Assembly: GCA_043228905.1 (NCBI GenBank)
Contig: JBHGNT010000004.1
Coordinates: 13,454,001 to 13,518,000 of the forward strand
Direction: 5' to 3'
Origin: Azolla caroliniana
Lineage: Eukaryota; Polypodiophyta
Length of the DNA: 64,000 nucleotides
In this document: positions 17,735 to 29,572 of the stretch, piece after piece
Layout: the number at the start of each line of letters is the position of its first letter
Position numbering within the stretch: position 1 is the stretch's first letter
Translations under genes and position numbers: made by a program
Notes under the pieces: generated by a model
Seen by the model: only the letters and a program-made list of their open reading frames with translations
Told to the model about the DNA's origin: nothing
The model's database searches: none

Positions 17735-18072
17735 TGTTGAGAGTCAAACCCAACTTCCCTAATGTAATGGCTTTCACACTGGCAATTGACACTCTAGGTT
17801 TAGGCTAGTTTTGTAAATAGTAGAAAGGGCAATTGCCCTAAGTTAGTTGGTATTTAAATCAACTCTTTTGTAACCTAGTTACTGTTGGATGTATTTTTGG
17901 TTGTAGCTATTTTTCTTGCTAATGCAACTTCTTCTTCTCTGTCTCTAAGTTCTCTCTCTCTCTCTTTGTTTGTCTTACACACACACACACACACGCACGC
18001 ACGCACACACACACACACACACATAGTTTCCTTCTGCTACACGAGATCACCTACACTCTCCATTTCTTTACA
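17735..18072 (+). repeat. Copia-4 5' LTR and adjoining primer site
   Basis: Starts TGTTGAGAGTCAAACCCAAC and ends TTTACA. It is a relative of the Copia-3 LTR (shared AATAGTAGAAAGGG and TAGTTGGTATxTAAA), with (CT)n and a long (CA)n tract at 17978-18022. The primer site reads TGGTACCAGAGC at 18073-18084, one change from the usual sequence. Confidence 0.85.
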
Positions 18073-18084
18073 TGGTACCAGAGC

Positions 18085-19283
18085 GTCTAGTAGTTTGATA
18101 AAACCTCGCTTGACTATGTTGTGTCATATGTCGATGATCAAACAAAACCAACTCAACAATAGCGAAGAAAAATGACACCATGAACACTCAGATGGGAAGC
18201 GCTCTTCCTACTGAGAAACTCGACAACTCGAACTTTGAATCTTGAGAATACAAGATGCACCAATACCTTGTTGGCCAAGGCTATTGGAGTTACATTGAAG
18301 GTGATCAAGAAAATTATCCCAACCCGGCACATGCAGACTACCCAACATGTGACCAAGTGGCGAGTCGCGTGTTGTACTGCATAACATCATGCGCCATGAT
18401 CACATGCTTGACTACATTCAAGAGGCAAAAACGCCGAAAGAAGCTTGGGGCAACCTCAAGAACATGTTTGCAACCAATACGGCCACACGCAAGCTTCAAC
18501 TCTCTCAGGAGTTGAACAATATTCAGCAAAGGGATATATGTCGATCACCAACTACATCTTGAAGATCAAGGAGTTTTGTGACACCCTCAAATCATTTAAC
18601 GTCAGCATCAACGATGATGAAATGGTGCAAATAGGCCTTGGCGGCTTAACAGCATGATTCAACACGATCAGATTGGCCATCCTTGTAAGGGAGAATCCTC
18701 CCTCCTTTTTCAACCTTCAATTGATACTGCAGGTTGAAGAAAATCATGTTCGACCAAGGAGCAATGCGCTAGATGGTTAGATGCTCTACTCCCAATTAGA
18801 CTAGGGAAGAGGATTCGGCTAAGGAAACAAAAGCCAAGTCGAATGAGGCCAACATGGTCGGCCGACCCAAGAGGCGACTCCCATTATTGGCAAGAGGCCA
18901 GGAACACACCAAGGGAGCTTGGTAGAAGGGGGAGCCATCATGCCAGATCAATTTGCGAAAACAACTCGATCGAATGCAAGTACTATGGAAAATTCGGCCA
19001 CTATGAAGAGGAGTTTTGAAAGAAGAAACGAGAGTCGGCTTCGACCAACGGATAACTCACAAACTATGCTACGAATTCCGACTATGACGACCATGGTGGA
19101 ATGTTCGTAATGAGGCATAATGCACACTTAATGTCAGCACTGAGTCTGACCATCATCTCTACTTTAGACAATGTATGGTTTGTCAACTCTAGAGGATCTA
19201 ATCATATGACGTCTCATGAATGTTGGTTCTGAGAGTCGCAAAAGCCCAATCAACCTGACTATGTCGAAATTGGGGACAACACA
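18085..19283 (+). pseudogene. Copia-4 gag, nucleocapsid and protease start, broken
   Basis: Gag starts MNTQMGSALPTEKLDN at 18181 and continues in several frames (YKMHQYLVGQGYWSYIEGDQE, ISITNYILKIKEFCDTL, MVQIGLGGLTA). The knuckle at about 18976-19020 reads CKYYGKFGHYEEEF, with two zinc-binding cysteines lost. The protease WFVNSRGSNHMTSHE at about 19170-19220 has lost the catalytic DSG. The sequence stops inside protease at 19283, where Gypsy-1 begins. The remainder of Copia-4 is not found in the window. Confidence 0.8.
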
Positions 19284-19802
19284 TGTTAGCCGGTTGGCTA
19301 GTTGAAGTGTAAAGGTAGACAGAGTAGTCGAAGTCGGATCAAGAGTGAAAGGAAGTAGTTGATAGTGTATTTTTGCCAAGTAGAATATAGAGTAATTAGC
19401 AAAATAGAACAATTAGTGTAACTATAGGTTCTTGCCGAAGAAGCAAGGGTATTGTCTTGGAAAAGTATCTCAGGTCGCCTACAAAAAGGGGCCAAGAACA
19501 TTGTATCAAATCGGTCTGTTTTGGTTTATTAATATAATTTTGGTAGTTAGAGTACTTACTGCGTGGGATGTTCTGATTTGTTTTTTCTATTACATAGATT
19601 ATATTTATAAATATCAGTCGATCAAGATCTTATGTTATAATCTTATTAATTAAGTTCTAAGTAAACGTTGTTTACATAAAGTTTTGAGTACGTAAGTGGT
19701 AGGGTCAACAACCATCGTATCTACAACCACAATCTTCTAACAGAACGTCTTAGTGATTAAGATGTTGGACTCATTGTGTTTGTTGATAGAGACAACACAA
19801 CA
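19284..19802 (+). repeat. Gypsy-1 putative 5' LTR
   Basis: 519 bp beginning TGTTAGCCGGTTGG, where Copia-4 homology stops, and ending CAACACAACA just before ATTTGGCATGCC (possible primer site). TATA-like sequence occurs near 19600. No second copy is in the window, so the ends are inferred. Confidence 0.55.
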
Positions 19803-21479
19803 ATTTGGCATGCCTAGTTACATTTGTTACGAACAGAGAACAAGGAGAATGGATGCCGCCCAATCGGCCTAGTACAGACTAGTTTGCGGGAAGCAGAAGA
19901 CCACACACGAGATCGGAGAGCCGATATGCTAAACAAGGTAATTTGACTAATTTGGATTTTGTGGAACAAATTCAATAGGAAGCTAAAGAGGGATTAAGAG
20001 AGATTCCCGAATTATACACCAACAGTAGTTCGGATGAGGAGTCGTCCGATAAGTACAGTTACTTCACAAACTTAGTGAAAGTTTTTGAAGAGGATACAAT
20101 GCCGTATCCCTATTCCAAGTACAATGATGAGGCCGACACGTAAGAGCACATATACGCTTTCCTTACGACATGGCAAGCTAACCATGTATCCCAAAGATTG
20201 TCGGAGGTAGATGCCGACAAATCCAAGATCGTGGAATTCGGATTGTTACTAGATGGAAAATCAACAAATTGGTAATCACAGCATGAGGAAGGTGAGTTTG
20301 AGTCATTTAAACAATTAACTAGTAAGTTTATCAGGTTATTTCATTAACAAGTGCCGAAAAGGGAACTCATGAATAAGTTCTATGCAGCTTGCCATGAAAT
20401 TCATGACACCGTCCCACAATTTATTATTCGGTTTCAAAACCTTCGGCGACAATTAGCACAATCTCTTCCAGAAGAAGATGTCAAAGACACTTTCTTATCG
20501 GCACTCCGAGAGCTGCTTCAGATGACACTTGCTATGTTCAATTTTAAGGAGCAATCATCAGAACAGGTAATTGACAAGGTGCTCATGCGTGATAAAACCC
20601 AAACAAGTAATAGTATGTCTATGACATTATTATAGAAATTCTTACCAACTTCGGAAGAGTTAAGGTTCCAACAAGCTATTCAATGCACAACTTGTTTGAA
20701 TCTGGCGCATTCTATAATTGAATGCACATTACGCGTGCATTACCCAATCTATCATTCAAAGGCGCATACAATTGATCAATGCGAATATAATCTCGTCAAT
20801 AAGGTCGTGGCTCCAGTTAGACAAATACAACCACATGACAACCATATGGAAGATAGAAATCAACAAAACTGGGTTTGGGATGATCGGCCGAGATATGAGG
20901 ACCGTTATCAGTCGGATCGGAATCGGTGAGATGACTATCAAAGGGATGATCCTTACGATGATTATTAAAGAGACAATTATCGTCAAGATGATTATAGGAG
21001 GGATATTCACCACATATATAACTGTGATTACTCACCAAGACATGATAGAAATGATCAACGATGTCCTTATAAAGGTCATCGACATCACGATGACAACCGG
21101 TTTTATGACCAAAGGAGACATGATGACAATCGACAAGCAAATCATCAATTCAGTAACGAACGTTGAGACAACAATAGGCGACCTAAGGCGTCTCGACAGT
21201 TTCTATATAATTCTAAAACTTGAGACGACCCGGAGTCATAGGATGTTCGAAACTAGTGGACCGAAAGAACCAAATTACTATATCTGCAGAAAATATGGGC
21301 ACTATGCAAATCAATGTCCAACCAAAGAAAAAGGGAAGGCCCCAACGGTAAATATGGTAACCGCAGAGATACAAGAAGTGACGACTAGGAGTAAAGCAAA
21401 ACAATCTGAATGGGACACCCAAGAACCTATTCAAAAAGCCATGTAGGAATGGGTTGAACAAGCAAATAAGTAGAATACT
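19803..21479 (+). pseudogene. Gypsy-1 gag and nucleocapsid, fragmented
   Basis: The leader and the start of gag are degraded (19803-20350). The best block is 20351-20635, open for 94 codons (FYAACHEIHDTVPQFIIRFQNLRRQL...), a typical retrotransposon gag helix region. A histidine/aspartate/arginine-rich stretch follows, then a CCHC-type knuckle at about 21276-21322 (ICRKYGHYANQCPTKEK; the first cysteine pair is reduced). Stops occur throughout. Confidence 0.75.
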
Positions 21480-21485
21480 GATTGA

Positions 21486-23040
21486 ATGATGCAAGAGAGT
21501 AGTGAAATAGTCGAAATGATTCCTGTTACCGGTAAGAAGAATGAAGTAACAGAGTCAACAACCAAGCATAATTCCACATGGCAAGTGCTTGCTGATTGTC
21601 AGATAACTTTACCATTGTCTAGGTTACTCAAATTAGTTCCCCGATTTACAAAGACAGTTGCAACAATTCTCACTAAGAAAACGTTGGAATAGGTTGACGT
21701 TAATTTCATCAATCCAGTTAAAGGACCGACAATAATAGATGAGCAAAGGCTGACAATTAAGGTAATCATTCAGGGCCAAGAGATTCCGGGTAGCATAGTG
21801 GATGGTGGCTCAGGAGTGAATGTGATTAATAAAACCACCCATGCTCGACTGGGCATCACAAAATGGCAGGCATGTCCATTTTGGCTACGAATGGCAAATA
21901 CATGCATTGTCCAACCACTAGTGTTAATTCGACAACTCGATATTGTATTTGGCGGACATACCTTCCAAATATTGGTAGTCGTCCTATATTTAGATGCACC
22001 AGGAGCTTACCCTCTATTGTTAGGCAATATCAAACAAAATTGGCAAAAGAATCTTCTTACCTTTTGGAAATGCAAAACAAAAATCAGAGTTTCGAGGAGA
22101 AAGTAATGACAACATGAAAATTTGTGCCTTTATATGCTGAATCCGTCAATATGATGAAGGGGTTGGATGATGGGGAATTGAATTTGTACTTTGATGAAAA
22201 TCGGAAGATCATTCCCTTATTTGAGATCGACGTAGTCGAAATGATCGCCCCATATATTAGTAATGAAGAAAAGGATGCCGATGTCCCGGTCGAGACAAAA
22301 CTTTAATGGAGTTAAGGAATCAACAAGAAGCCATGGAAAAGGAGATGCAAGTATCACAGAGAGTGCATGCTTCTACACTCGAGGAATTGAATCTTGTGGA
22401 AAACAATGTTAATAGCCAGGGAAATGCAATCGGGCGAGAAGACCAAGCTCAAAGAATTATTACGACAATACAGAGATGTGTTTGCATGGTTGTTCAAGGA
22501 TATGTAGGGACTGGATGCTGCCTTTCGTCAAAATTAGATCAACCTAAATAAGGATGCTAAGCTTGTAAAACAACAACGTTACAGAATGAATCGTAATTAT
22601 GTGGTCAAACTACTATGGGTCGGATTCAAAAGTCTTAGCCCAAAAGTGAAAGAAGAAATTGACAAACTTCTATGGGTCGAATTCATTCAACCAATCAAGA
22701 AAGCCACTTGGCTTAGCCCAATAGTCTTAGTTCCCAAGAAGAATGGCAAATTTAGGGTTTGTGTTGATTATAGAATATTGAATGCAACAACAGTGATAAA
22801 TGCTTTTCTGTTACCTTTCATAGACGACGTACTCGATGCGGTGGCCGGTCACGAGATATATAGCTTCATGAATGGATTCAACGGTTATAATCAGATTCGA
22901 ATGCACGCAGAGGGTTAGGAAAAGACTGTCTTTGTCACCGAATGGGGCGTTTTTGTCATGGTCGTCATGATGTTCGGTCTCAAAACGGCCCAAGCTACAT
23001 TTCAGAGGATAATTATGGAAATCTTTTCGGAATAAATACT
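21486..23040 (+). pseudogene. Gypsy-1 protease and reverse transcriptase start
   Basis: The protease active site is IVDGGSGVNVI at about 21795-21830 (DGG in place of DSG/DTG). RT fingers and palm follow at 22586-23034 (LWVEFIQPIKKATWLSPIVLVPKKNGKFRVCVDYRILN, then FNGYNQIRMH, stop, EKTVF). The catalytic xxDD box is on the other side of Copia-5 (FLDD at about 29022-29033). Stop codons lie near 22556, 22916 and 23035. Confidence 0.82.
23036..23040. repeat. Left target-site duplication of Copia-5
   Basis: AATAC at 23036-23040 and TATAC at 28999-29003 flank the element (4 of 5 matching). Confidence 0.7.
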
Positions 23041-23864
23041 GACAGGAACAACACGCTCCTTCTACGCAACGCTCAGCCACAACCGAACTTAGAATCATAC
23101 ACAGAAAACAGGAAATAAAACACGATACAAAGAAGAGAAGAGTACACAGGATGTTTACGTGGAAACCCCAAACTAGGGAAAAAACCACGGCAACCCACAG
23201 GCTGCAAACTATCACTATGTTAGAATGTACAACAGTGAGTTCACGGAGGCAATGACCTCGTGCTCATGATCTTCGCCACATGCGGCGGTTACAACAGAGG
23301 CAATGACCTCTTTCTCTCTCTCTCTCTCTCTCTATACACGGTTACGTGCTATCTCTCTTCTTGCACCAACAAGAAGGACAACCAACACTAAAAGTTTGCC
23401 CTAAGTCATATTTATACTAATATGACTTTTCGGCTATTTACAAATATAGCCATGGTGGACTCTCAGAAACATATTTACGAATATGTCTCTTTATCCGATG
23501 AGCACTCCTCACCGGGTCTGCACCATCCGGCTCGCCGTAGCCGGGTACTCCTCATCCGGTTCTCATCGGGTTTGCATCATCCCGCTCTCCGTAGCCGGGT
23601 ACTCCTCATCCGGTTCTCACCGAGTCTGCACCATCCGGCTCTCCGTAGCTGGGTACTCCTCATCCGGTTCTCACCGGGTCTGCATCATCAGGCTCTCCGT
23701 AGCCGGGTACTCCTCATCCGGTTCTCACCGGGTCTGCATCATCTGGCTCTCCGTAGCCGGGTACTCCTCATCCGGTTCTTAGCCTCGGCCTATCGGCCTC
23801 GGCCGAGTTTGTTCATCGGCACTGTTCTTCTCCCTTCCCATCGGGAGGGACCTGTCTCCCAACA
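23041..23864 (-). repeat. Copia-5 3' LTR with five 54-bp units
   Basis: 824 bp; plus-strand ends TGACAGG and CCCAACA. It contains five tandem 54-bp units at about 23511-23780 (core CTCTCCGTAGCCGGGTACTC) and a (CT)n tract near 23310. The other LTR has nine units, which explains nearly all of the 225-bp length difference. Confidence 0.92.
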
Positions 23865-23874
23865 AACTCCCCCT

Positions 23875-25218
23875 TCACTCCGGCATGGGGTGTCTTACCA
23901 GTCTGATCCTCTTCCGACATGCATCCAGCTTGTCGGGTACCAACACTTTGGTCAGCATATCTGACCCATTCTCGGCCGTGTGGATCTTCATCAACACGAA
24001 CTCCTGGTCATCTACTCTTTCCCGGATCCAGTGATACCTTCGCTGGATATGCTTCGTCTGGGAATGGTAGGCCGCATTCTTAGCAAGGTGGATGGCACTT
24101 TGACTGTCACAATAGAGCTGGTATTCATCTTGCCGGATACCGAGCTCTCCGATGAATTCCTTCATCCATAATATTTCCTTGCCGGCTTCCACAGCCGCCA
24201 TGTACTCCGCCTCTATGGTTGACAACGCAACCGTCTTCTGCAGCCTCGACTGCCACGAAACAGCTCCCCCTGCATATGTCATTACATACCCGGATGTAGA
24301 CCGGCTGGTATCCACATCAACCGACATGTCCGAATCGGTGAAACCGTCAAGTTGAGGTTTTCCGGAGCCGAATCAGAGACACATATGTGAAGTGCCCTTC
24401 AAGTACCAGAGTATCCATTTGACCGCGTTCCAGTGCTCCTTCCCGGGATTGCTCATGAACCGGCTCACCACTCCGACTGTGTATCCTATATCCGGTCGGG
24501 TACACACCATTGCGTACATCAAGCTCCCGACGACAGAGGCATATGGAATCTTCATCATATCCGCCTTCTCTGCTTTCGTCTTCGGGCTTTGCTTACCGGA
24601 TAGCCTGCAGTTTGCCGGAAGTGTCGATCCGACCGGTTTCGCATCTGACATGTTGAACCGGTGAAGCACCTTTGTCACGTACTTCTCCTATGACAGCCAT
24701 AATTGCTTCACTGACCGGTTCCGGATAATATGCATGCCCAACATCTGTCTTGTCAGACCCAAGTCTTTCATTGAGAAGGTCCGGTTGAGAGCCTTCTTCA
24801 ACATCCGTATTTTGACTTGGTCCCATCTGACGATCAACATGTCATCCACGTACAGAAGGAGTATCAGGAAGTCGCCTCCTTTGAACTTCTTCACAAACAC
24901 GCAGTGATCGGCCTGCGTCTTGTGGTACCCTTGATCGGTCATGAAGGAATCAAACTTCCGGTACCATTGTCGGGGAGCCTGCTTTAGTCCGTACAGGCTC
25001 TTCTTCAGCCGGCATACCAGGTGCTCCTTCCCTTTCTCCACAAAACCCTCCGGTTGCTGCATGTAGATCTCCTCTTCGAGGTCGCCGTGAAGGAATGCCG
25101 TCTTCACGTCCAGCTGTTCTACCTCGAGGTCCATGCTTGCCACTATATTGAGCACCGTCCGGATGGAGGTCATCTTGACTACCGGGGCAAATATTTCGTC
25201 GAAGTCCATGCCCTTCTT
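23875..25218 (-). pseudogene. Copia-5 RT palm, connection and RNase H
   Basis: This is the same frame as the upstream 743-codon block, broken only by three stops: TAG at about 25216-25218 (after VVKGFQ), TAG near 24685 (WLS then stop) and TGA near 24370. Features in order: [62 protein letters not shown] (catalytic DD, about 24840), then RNase H with VDVDTSRSTSGYV, STIEAEYMA, YCDSQSAIHLAKN and HIQRRYHWIRE. All motifs are well kept, so inactivation is by point nonsense. Confidence 0.9.
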
Positions 25219-27450
25219 CTATTGGAACCCCTTCACCACGATCCTGGCTTTGTATCTCGGGGGGTTGCTGGCATCTCCCGGTTTCAACTTGTACACCCAC
25301 TTATTTCGGAGTGCCCGCTTTCCTTTCGGCAACTCCACCAATTCGTACGTATGGTTCTCATGCAGGGAATCCATCTCATCCTGCATGGCACTTAACCATT
25401 TTCGGCTGTGGGTGTCATCCTTCGCTTCTTCGAAGCTTTCCAGCTCCCCCTCATCGGTCAGCAGCACATGCTCTGCATCCGGAAATCTCCGGGGGGCCCT
25501 TCTCTCTCGGAGAGGATATCTCCGTCTTCGGGATTCGGTAACCGGCTCCTCTATTTGCTCTTCATCCGAATCTGATTCGGGGTCTTGGCCGGTTCCGCTT
25601 TCACCTTCCTCTACTTCGTCTTCTGCCGGTTCGGTATCCTCACCGTAACCGGCTGGTTCCTCGAGTGCTAACCGGTCTCTTGCCGGTTGGGTCTGCTCAT
25701 CGTAGAATCGATCATTACCGATCGACTCAGAGTTCATTATCTTCTTCTCCGACTCCCAATCGGCGAGCGTCTTGTCCTCCATGAAGATAATATCTCGACT
25801 CCGGAATACCTTCTTGTCGACCAGGTCCCACACTCGGTAGCCAAACTCATCGTCACCGTAACCGAGGAATATGCATGGCCGGGTCTTTGGATCTAACTTT
25901 CCTCTCCGGTCCTTAGCTACATGCACGTACGCAAGACACCTGAACACCTTCAGATGCCGGTAGGATACTTCCTTACTGGTCCATACTCTCTGTGGCGTGT
26001 CTCCGTCCAAGGGTACTGAGGGTGACCTATTTATCACATATGTCGTCGTCGACAATGCCTCAGCCCAAAACTTCTTGGGTAGTTTTGCATGTGCTAGCAT
26101 ACTCCGAACCCTCTCCATTATGGTCCGGTTCATCCTCTCGGCCAGTCCGTTTAGTTCCGGCGTCTTCGGCACGGTAAATTCGAGCCGGATTCCTTTCGAG
26201 CGGCAGCACTGCTCGAACTGTCCCCGGTATTCTCCTCCGTTATCTGCTCGAACCGCCTTCAGCTTCCGGCCGGTTTCTCTTTCCACTCTTGCGTGGAGCT
26301 CTTTGAAGACAGATAACACCTGATCCTTCATCTTCAACGGTGTGGCCCACAGCTTCTGGCTGTGGTCATCTATGAATGTCACGAAGTACTGCGCTCCGGC
26401 ATGTGACTTCGTGTCTACTTGACACACATCCGTATGCACCAACTCCAGTGGTACATTACGTCTCATCGGTGGCCTTGGTCGGAAGGAGGTCCGGTTTTGC
26501 TTACCAGGCAGACAATCAGTGCACTTCTCCAAGTGCACGTTCTTCACTGGAATGAGGTTGTCGTCTGCAAGCCTCTTCATCCCCTTCTCGCTCATATGAC
26601 ACAGCCTCTTGTGCCACAGCTCACCGGCAATGTCGGATGCCACGTTCACTTCCTCCGGATATAACCGGGCATTCATGAGGTACAACGTGTTTACCTTTCG
26701 GGCCCGAGCTACAATCAGGCTCCCTTTGCTGAACTTCATGACACCGTTCCGGATGCTACCCGTGTAGCCTTCATCATCTAGCCGACCGGTTGATATCATA
26801 TTCAGTCGAACCTCCGGAACGTGTCGGACATCCTTCAACAACAACTTGCATCCGGTTGGTGTTGACAGCCACACGCCTCCTATGCCGACAATTCGGCATG
26901 TACCTTCATTCCCCATCCGGACACAGCCGTGATCACCGACTGAGTAGGATGAGAAGCATTTCCCGTCCGGGGTAAGGTGGAACGATGCTCCGGAGTCTAC
27001 CACCCAGGTCATCTCATCGCCGGCAAGGTTTATCTCAGTCTCCTCGGTGATGAGCATCAACTCTTCTTCACTTGCCGTGATTGCCGTCGTTCCCTTCCGA
27101 TCCGGCCCCCTCCGGTCTTTACCGTTCCGGTCCTGGGTCCGCTTCAAATCGGTACCGTCGGTCTCCTTATCTTTTCGGAAATGTCGACAGTTCTTTTGGA
27201 AGTGTCCCGGCTTTCCGCAATAGAAGCAAGTAGGCCTCCCCTTTGACTTTGACCGTGTCCCCGACTTCTCTCGGTTCTGTGGACTACGGTTTCTATGTCT
27301 TCCGTGTTTCGATTCGGTAAGGAGCACTTTGGAGTTGGAGCTCGTATCTTTATCTTTCCGACGCACCTCCTCATCTAGCAAGCTCGACTTTACTCTTGCT
27401 AGGGATAACCTCTTTCCTTCCGGTCCGGCGTTGCCCAGAGTGACAACCAA
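25219..27450 (-). pseudogene. Copia-5 gag end, protease, integrase and RT fingers (743 codons open)
   Basis: Order: gag C-terminus, a complete CCHC knuckle (CFYCGKPGHFQKNC, about 27240), protease WVVDSGASFHLTP at about 27000, pre-integrase LWHKRLCHMSEKGM...CTDCLPGKQNR, integrase core with HTDV, RADNGGEYRGQF and NGLAERMNRTI (D-D-E intact), a GKLDPKTRPCIFLGYG C-terminal module, an acidic linker and the RT start (NKWVYKLKPG). The first in-frame ATG is within gag, so the translation start lies upstream in the broken gag. It stops at the shared amber after GFQ. Confidence 0.9.
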
Positions 27451-27920
27451 CGTCTCCTAACTATCCGGGAGGGAACCGAGCAGGAGTAGTGCTAGTACCT
27501 CGTCGGCGAGAGGTACTTCCAATGAAGTTGCCTCGTGGATCAGCCCCTGGAAGGCATTCATGTGCTCCGCCATGCTGGAGCCATCTTGGTACCGGAGTCT
27601 TACTAACTTCCAGAATACCGAAACCTGATTAACAACATTTTTGTTTGAAACATTATGCCGATCTTCTCCCAGAACTCATGAGCCTTGCTCTCTTCATTGA
27701 AGTTGTTGTACAGGCTCATGTCGATGAAGCACCGTATGTACGCCGTTGTCTTCATGTGCATCACCTCCCATATTGTGGCGTCGATCTTGTCCGGTCTCTT
27801 GTCCCCGAACTGAACCGGTAACCAAAGATCTTTAACCACGAGCATGTCCCTCATCTTCGACTTCCACACTGAATAGTTGGAGCCGGTGAGCTTGAACATG
27901 CCGCCAAATGATTCGTCCAT
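27451..27920 (-). pseudogene. Copia-5 gag N-terminus
   Basis: From 27920: MDESFGGMFKLTGSNYSVWKSKMRDML...DLWLPVQFGDKRPDK, then MHMKTTAYIRCFIDMSLYNNFNEESKAHEFWEKI, frameshifted near 27640. The following part to 27451 (FRYSGSISKTPVP; MAEHMNAFQG...) is in other frames. Homologous to Copia-7 gag at 40132-40640. Confidence 0.82.
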
Positions 27921-27949
27921 TTTCTGTGTCGTCTTGCTCTGATACCACT

Positions 27950-28217
27950 TGACAGGAACAACACGCTCCTTCTACGCAACGCTCGGCCACAACCGAGCTT
28001 AGAATCATACACAGAAAATAGGAAATAAAACACGATACAAAGAAGAGAAGAGTCACAGGATGTTTACGTGGAAAACCCAAAACTAGGGAAAAAACTACGG
28101 CAACCCACAGGCTGCAAACTAACACTATGTTAGAATGTACAACAGTGAGTTCACGGAGGCAACGACCTCGTGCTCATTATCTTCGCCACAGGCGGCGGTT
28201 ACAACAGAGGCAATGAC

Positions 28218-28254
<37 letters not shown>

Positions 28255-28998
28255 CACGGTTACGCGCTATCTCTCTTCTTGCACCAACAAGAAGGACAAC
28301 CAACACTAAAAGTTTGCCCTAAGTCATATTTATACTAATATGACTTTTCTTCTATTTACAAATATAGCCATGGTGGACTCTTAGAAACATATTTACGAAT
28401 ATGTCTCTTCATCCGGTGAGCACTCCTCACCGGGTCTGCACCATCCGGCTCTCCGTAGCCAGGTACTCCTCATCCGGTTCTCACCGGGTCTGCATCATCC
28501 GGCTCTCCGTAGCCGAGTACTCCTCATCCGGTTCTCACCGGGTCTGCACCATCCGGCTCTCCGTAGCCGGGTACTCCTCATCCGGTTCTCACCGGGTCTG
28601 CCACATCAGGCTCTCCGTAGCCGGGTACTCCTCATCCGGTTCTCACCGGGTCTGCACCATCCGGCTCTCCGTAGCCGGGTACTCCTCATCCGGTTCTCAC
28701 CGGGTCTGCATCATCAGGCTCTCCGTAGCCAGGTACTCCTCATCCGGTTCTCACCGGGTCTGCACCATCCGGCTCTCCGTAGCCGGGTACTCCTCATCCG
28801 GTTCTCACCGGGTCTGCACCATCCGGCTCTCCGTAGCCGGGTACTCCTCATCCGGTTCTCACTGGGTCTGCACCATCCGGCTCTCCGTAGCCGGGTACTC
28901 CTCATCCAGTTCTCAGCCTCGGCCTATCGGCCTCGGCCGAGTTTGTTCATCGGCACTGTTCTTCTCCCTTCCCATCCGGAGGGACCTGTCTCCCAACA
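27950..28998 (-). repeat. Copia-5 5' LTR with about nine 54-bp units
   Basis: 1049 bp, matching the other LTR except for repeat number (about 28430-28912, roughly nine 54-bp units) and scattered substitutions. The primer site, read on the minus strand, is TGGTATCAGAGC at 27947-27936. A (CT)n tract lies at about 28222-28251. Confidence 0.92.
28430..28912. repeat. 54-bp minisatellite inside Copia-5 LTR
   Basis: Units are nearly identical (start CCGGGTCTGCACCATCCGGC, end TCATCCGGTTCTCA). They differ mainly at the CACCATCCGG/CATCATCAGG positions. There are no unique spacers, so it is not CRISPR-like. The period is a multiple of three, which creates long artificial ORFs. Confidence 0.95.
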
Positions 28999-29572
28999 TA
29001 TACTTGCATTTATGCAGGTATTTCTCGACGACTTTGTAGTCTACAATTGGAGAAACGATAATCTCGAACATCTCCAACTCTGTTTGGAGAAGTGTCAGCA
29101 AGGTCGGTTAAGTTTAAATCCAGTGAAATGTACATTCAACGTAACAAGTGGTACTTTATTTGGCCATATTGTTAGTCTGAACAGAATTGCTATCGACCCT
29201 GATAAAGTGAAAGCAATAATGGATGCACCATTGCCGACAAATGCTAAGGCATTAAGTCGATTTTTGGGCCAAATAAGATGGCATAGCCGAATGATAAGAT
29301 ATTTGGCCAACGTTGTTACACCTCTTCATGTTGCAGTGCATAGAACACCTTTTCAATGGTCGATGGCAGAACAAGATGCTTATGACGATCTGAAGAAGAT
29401 GTTGTTGAGAGTTCTAGTCGTTCAACCACCTGATTGGATAAAATACTTTCATGTATTTGTCGATGCATCCGATATAGCCATTGGAAGTGTACTAATGCAG
29501 TTGTCGGAGCCAAATTGGTATAGACCAATATACTACGCAAGTCGGAAGTTGTTGACTTCCGAGCGGAATTAG
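28999..29572 (+). pseudogene. Gypsy-1 RT C-terminal part and RNase H start
   Basis: Resumes the RT frame after Copia-5: FMQVFLDDFVVY (catalytic DD), CLEKCQQGRLSLNPVKCTF, GHIVSLNRIAIDPDKVKAI, LSRFLGQIRWHSRMIRYLA, then RNase H FVDASDIAIGSVLMQ and YYASRKLLTSERN. It ends at TAG 29570-29572. Confidence 0.87.

Larger units (their letters stand above)
23041..28998 (-). mobile_element. Copia-5: full-length antisense Copia with minisatellite LTRs
   Basis: Complete 5.96 kb structure on the minus strand. The 5' LTR is 28998-27950, the primer site 27947-27936, then gag-pol, a purine tract at about 23878-23865 (GTGAAGGGGGAGTT) and the 3' LTR 23864-23041. It interrupts Gypsy-1 RT. Its coding part is closely related to Copia-7, and U5 is shared with it (TTTTCCACGTAAACATC and CTCGGTTGTGGCC), while the U3 parts differ strongly. 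Confidence 0.93.

Noticed and set aside
20718-21446. 242-codon Ile/Thr/Met-rich ORF in Gypsy-1
   Set aside because: Wrong frame for most of its length over a decayed His/Asp/Arg-rich gag; only its end overlaps the real knuckle.
23483-23964. Long ORFs with a repeated 18-residue motif (HRVCTIRLSVAGYSSSGS)
   Set aside because: They are the 54-bp LTR minisatellite, whose period is a multiple of three; several frames and both strands stay open.
28430-28912. CRISPR-like array
   Set aside because: Direct 54-bp units without unique spacers, inside a plant LTR.
28401-29039. 212-codon repeat protein ORF
   Set aside because: Same minisatellite in the other Copia-5 LTR; no start context or protein-like divergence.
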